Below, one piece after another: positions 62,104 to 64,000 of a DNA stretch of 64,000 nt. Each line of letters opens with the position of its first letter. The stretch's first letter is position 1. The translations under genes were made by a program, and so were the position numbers. The notes beneath the pieces were generated by a model. That model searched no databases. It had not been told where the DNA came from and saw only the letters and a program-made list of their open reading frames with translations. The stretch comes from Desulfacinum infernum DSM 9756. GTDB taxonomy: Bacteria > Desulfobacterota > Syntrophobacteria > Syntrophobacterales > DSM-9756. Where the stretch lies: NCBI RefSeq assembly GCF_900129305.1, contig NZ_FQVB01000024.1, positions 1 to 64,000 of the forward strand, written 5' to 3'.

Positions 62104-62132
62104 AACGGGGGCGCTCCTGCGCCCCCGTTTTC
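62104..62132 (+). terminator. Rho-independent terminator after the Spy-like gene
   Basis: AACGGGGGCGC and GCGCCCCCGTT form a perfect 11-base stem with a TCCT loop, followed by TTTCC. The stop codon of the gene lies 49 bases earlier. It is the clearest intrinsic terminator in the window and also separates the convergent CheD-HDOD gene. Confidence 0.85.
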
Positions 62133-62152
62133 CATTGCGAGATCCAGCGCGG

Positions 62153-63526
62153 TCAAAACCCCGCCGCGTGGCTCCGGATGGCTTCCAGCGGGAGGACTTC
62201 CACGATCCGCTCCAACTCGCCGGCACCGATGCCCAACCTTTTCAGACTCAAAACCACCAGCTCCGGATCCATCCGCTCCAGCTGCGTGCCGCTCAGAAAC
62301 CTGTTGGCGATGAAATCGGCCAGAACGAGGACGGCCGCATCGGTATCGCCCGAATGGGCGAAAGCCTCATCGTGATGGCGGCTCACGGCTTGGATGGTTC
62401 CAGCCGGCAGGCCCCAGTGCAGGGCCAAGGCGCCTCCGGCCTGGGTGTGATCCGTGCCGAAGATTTCCCGTTCCACCGAAACGAGCGATCCTTCCGCACT
62501 CATCGCTTTTCGATAGAACAAGGGAGCCTGGGTAACCACCGCCTGGTCCAGAACCACCTTCCCGATGTCGTGGAGCAGCCCGTTCGTATAGGCCTTTCCG
62601 GGCGATCCCCCCGTGGTCCTGGTCAGGAACTCGGCGATCAGGGCGGTTCCCACCGAGTGCTGGAAGAGCCCTCCTTTGCAAAGGGAGTAGCCACCGGGAC
62701 CCGATGGGAACACGGAGGAAAGAAAAACGGAAAAGGCGATCTGGAGGATGCGTCTTTCTCCCAGGCGCACGACGGCACGGTTGAGAGAGGTGATCTTTTC
62801 GGAGGTGCCGTAAAGAGGTGAATTGCACAGGCCGAGCAACCTGGCTGCCAGAACCTGGTCCCGGCCGATCTCCCGACTCACTTCGCTGATGTCGTAGGTG
62901 TCGGTACGAAGCAGATTGAAAATCTTGAAGGCGGTCTGGGGGATGGGGCGCACCTGCTCCAGCAGATCGGGCAGGGCTTCCTTTCCCAACGGAGCGGACG
63001 GCCGCTGGGAAGACGGGGGGGCAAAATGGGTTCCGATGGGCTGGATGTCCGGTTGCCAGGTTCGGCAGTCGAGGCACAGAGCGCAGGTGAAGGTCCCGCC
63101 GGTCTCGGAAAGAACCACGGGGATGTTGGTCGCCGAGAGATAGGACGTGACTTTTTCCAGGGTCTTGGATCCTATCTGCAGATCGATGCGGACTTCGTCC
63201 GACGGGCCCACAATGGCTCCCCCGGCCACCGCGGCTTTAAGATTCCTTGGATCGGCCCCGTTTTCCAGCAGGGCTTCCATGAAAAGAGGAAGTCCGGAGA
63301 CGGCGTAACGGCATGGGTTGTGAGACTCCATGCCCGGGCTCAGGGGTTCCCCCAACAAGGCGTGATAGATTCCGCCCACTTGGGCCTGTTCGTCCCATAT
63401 GGCCACGCCCACACAGGTGCCCAGGTAGGCCTCCAGGACGCCCTCCCCGGCCCGTCGAACGGCAAACTCCCCAGACGGAACGATCTGCCGGCGCCCGTGC
63501 CGGCTTCCCTCTGCTTTTCGAATCAT
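62153..63526 (-). CDS. CheD-HDOD fusion protein
   Basis: A 457-residue cytoplasmic protein. Residues 15-160 resemble CheD, a chemoreceptor glutamine deamidase, with catalytic C38 in YLGTCVGVAIWD and H55 in GGIYHALL. A short segment with three cysteines (C148, C151, C154) follows. Residues about 185-440 are an HDOD domain (LPDLLEQVRPIPQTAFKIFN; LGERRILQIAF), which keeps HD-type metal residues (H290 in FQHSV, H319-D320 in GLLHDIGK, and a later HH). AGGAGG is 13 bases before the ATG at 63526; a CTG closer in is possible. HDOD proteins regulate signalling and stress. No chemotaxis genes adjoin. Confidence 0.85.
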   Translation of the reverse strand: MIRKAEGSRHGRRQIVPSGEFAVRRAGEGVLEAYLGTCVGVAIWDEQAQVGGIYHALLGEPLSPGMESHNPCRYAVSGLPLFMEALLENGADPRNLKAAVAGGAIVGPSDEVRIDLQIGSKTLEKVTSYLSATNIPVVLSETGGTFTCALCLDCRTWQPDIQPIGTHFAPPSSQRPSAPLGKEALPDLLEQVRPIPQTAFKIFNLLRTDTYDISEVSREIGRDQVLAARLLGLCNSPLYGTSEKITSLNRAVVRLGERRILQIAFSVFLSSVFPSGPGGYSLCKGGLFQHSVGTALIAEFLTRTTGGSPGKAYTNGLLHDIGKVVLDQAVVTQAPLFYRKAMSAEGSLVSVEREIFGTDHTQAGGALALHWGLPAGTIQAVSRHHDEAFAHSGDTDAAVLVLADFIANRFLSGTQLERMDPELVVLSLKRLGIGAGELERIVEVLPLEAIRSHAAGF

Positions 63527-63755
63527 GGTCAGAGGATGTCCTCCTTGTGGATGGAATGCCCGGGCGAGGGGCCGGGCGGCTGACATTTCGAAAAACCCCG
63601 TGGGAAAATTAGCCTGTGGGGATCCTTTCCACAAGCCAAAATCGAGTGTGCTTGCGGGTTGGACATCCCAAGCAAGCATTGCCAATCGCCTCGGGAATGC
63701 CTAATGTAGCCAATTGAGATGACACATTCTTTCACTGTTCTGGAAGGAAGGATCC

Positions 63756-64000
63756 ATGACGTCCAACGACTACTACGCCATCCTGGGGGTTTCACCGGAC
63801 GCCTCCGACGAGGAGATCAAGCGGGCCTATCGGAAGCTGGCCCTGCAGACCCATCCGGACCGCAACCCGGGGAACAAGGAGGCGGAAGAGCGCTTCAAGA
63901 AGATCAACGAAGCCTACGGGGTTCTGTCCGACCCTCGGAAGCGGGCCGAATACGATCAGTACCGGCGCATGGGGTTCCGTACAGGGGCAAGCCGTGGGAT
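63756..64000 (+). CDS. dnaJ: DnaJ-family chaperone, N-terminal part
   Basis: The gene runs off the window end. The first 81 residues are a J domain: [20 protein letters not shown], then the HPD tripeptide in [20 protein letters not shown] and [20 protein letters not shown]. It would stimulate DnaK ATPase. GGAAGGAAGG precedes the ATG. Whether it is a full DnaJ, CbpA or another J protein cannot be told from this part. Confidence 0.9.
   Translation, partial: MTSNDYYAILGVSPDASDEEIKRAYRKLALQTHPDRNPGNKEAEERFKKINEAYGVLSDPRKRAEYDQYRRMGFRTGASRG

Overview
The window is a GC-rich, densely packed bacterial chromosome segment with no rRNA or tRNA gene. The gene set fits a menaquinone-using anaerobe or facultative anaerobe of the Desulfobacterota, perhaps near Syntrophobacterales. 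Pointers are the futalosine menaquinone genes mqnB and mqnD, a soluble-looking SdhA/SdhB pair, an IspH fused to a UbiA-type domain, a stand-alone Pgi of the Tal-Pgi type, an Isf-like iron-sulfur flavoprotein and many palindromic intergenic repeats. This taxonomic placement is an inference from gene content, not a measured phylogeny.

Layout. 0-1 kb: end of an IS1380-type element. 1-6 kb: alanine dehydrogenase, an amino-acid ABC importer (binding protein and two permeases, no ATPase) and a D-2-hydroxyacid dehydrogenase. 6-14.3 kb: a repeat-built coiled-coil protein, a complete RND efflux operon read leftward (marR, adaptor, pump, TolC-type channel) and a small cysteine-cluster protein. 14.5-25 kb: a HIT protein, then a leftward run of hutU, ftcD, hutI, fchA, dusB, ispH-ubiA and a glycosyltransferase (a rightward rarD interrupts it). 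The hut genes carry urocanate to glutamate plus a folate one-carbon unit. 25-30 kb: leftward livHMGF-livK branched-chain amino-acid importer. 30-33 kb: divergent mqnB-mqnD and an unknown 373-residue protein. 33.7-42.6 kb: pgi, an oligopeptide ABC importer with a Tat-type binding protein and a double-ATPase subunit, and an AbrB/PIN toxin-antitoxin pair. 42.7-46.3 kb: purB and the KtrA/KtrB-like potassium uptake pair. 46.4-55.2 kb: sfsA, eno, coaE, sdhA, sdhB, a small unknown protein, an acyltransferase and an amino-acid permease with a PTS EIIA-like tail. 55.2-64 kb: a BtuF-like binding protein, a CPA1 antiporter with an RCK-like tail, a patatin, a RimI-like acetyltransferase, an iron-sulfur flavoprotein, a single-domain response regulator, a Spy-like periplasmic protein, a CheD-HDOD fusion and the start of a DnaJ protein.

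Together the genes suggest a cell living on imported amino acids and peptides: three ABC importers, alanine dehydrogenase, histidine breakdown and folate one-carbon recovery. Respiration appears menaquinone-based.

The most striking non-coding signal is a set of 7-base tandem arrays (GGTAAAA/GGTTAAA, GTGATGG/GTGACGA and a GGATTAA variant). Five of them sit exactly at the 3' ends of genes and always in the orientation that places stop codons in every reading frame of the incoming gene. A second layer is long duplicated intergenic blocks (96, about 150 and 155 bp) built from GC-rich palindromes. No phage, CRISPR array or obvious defence island was found. The best candidates for under-described biology are the array-terminated genes, the IspH-UbiA fusion, the CheD-HDOD fusion, the anchorless sdhAB and the unknown gene behind mqnBD.
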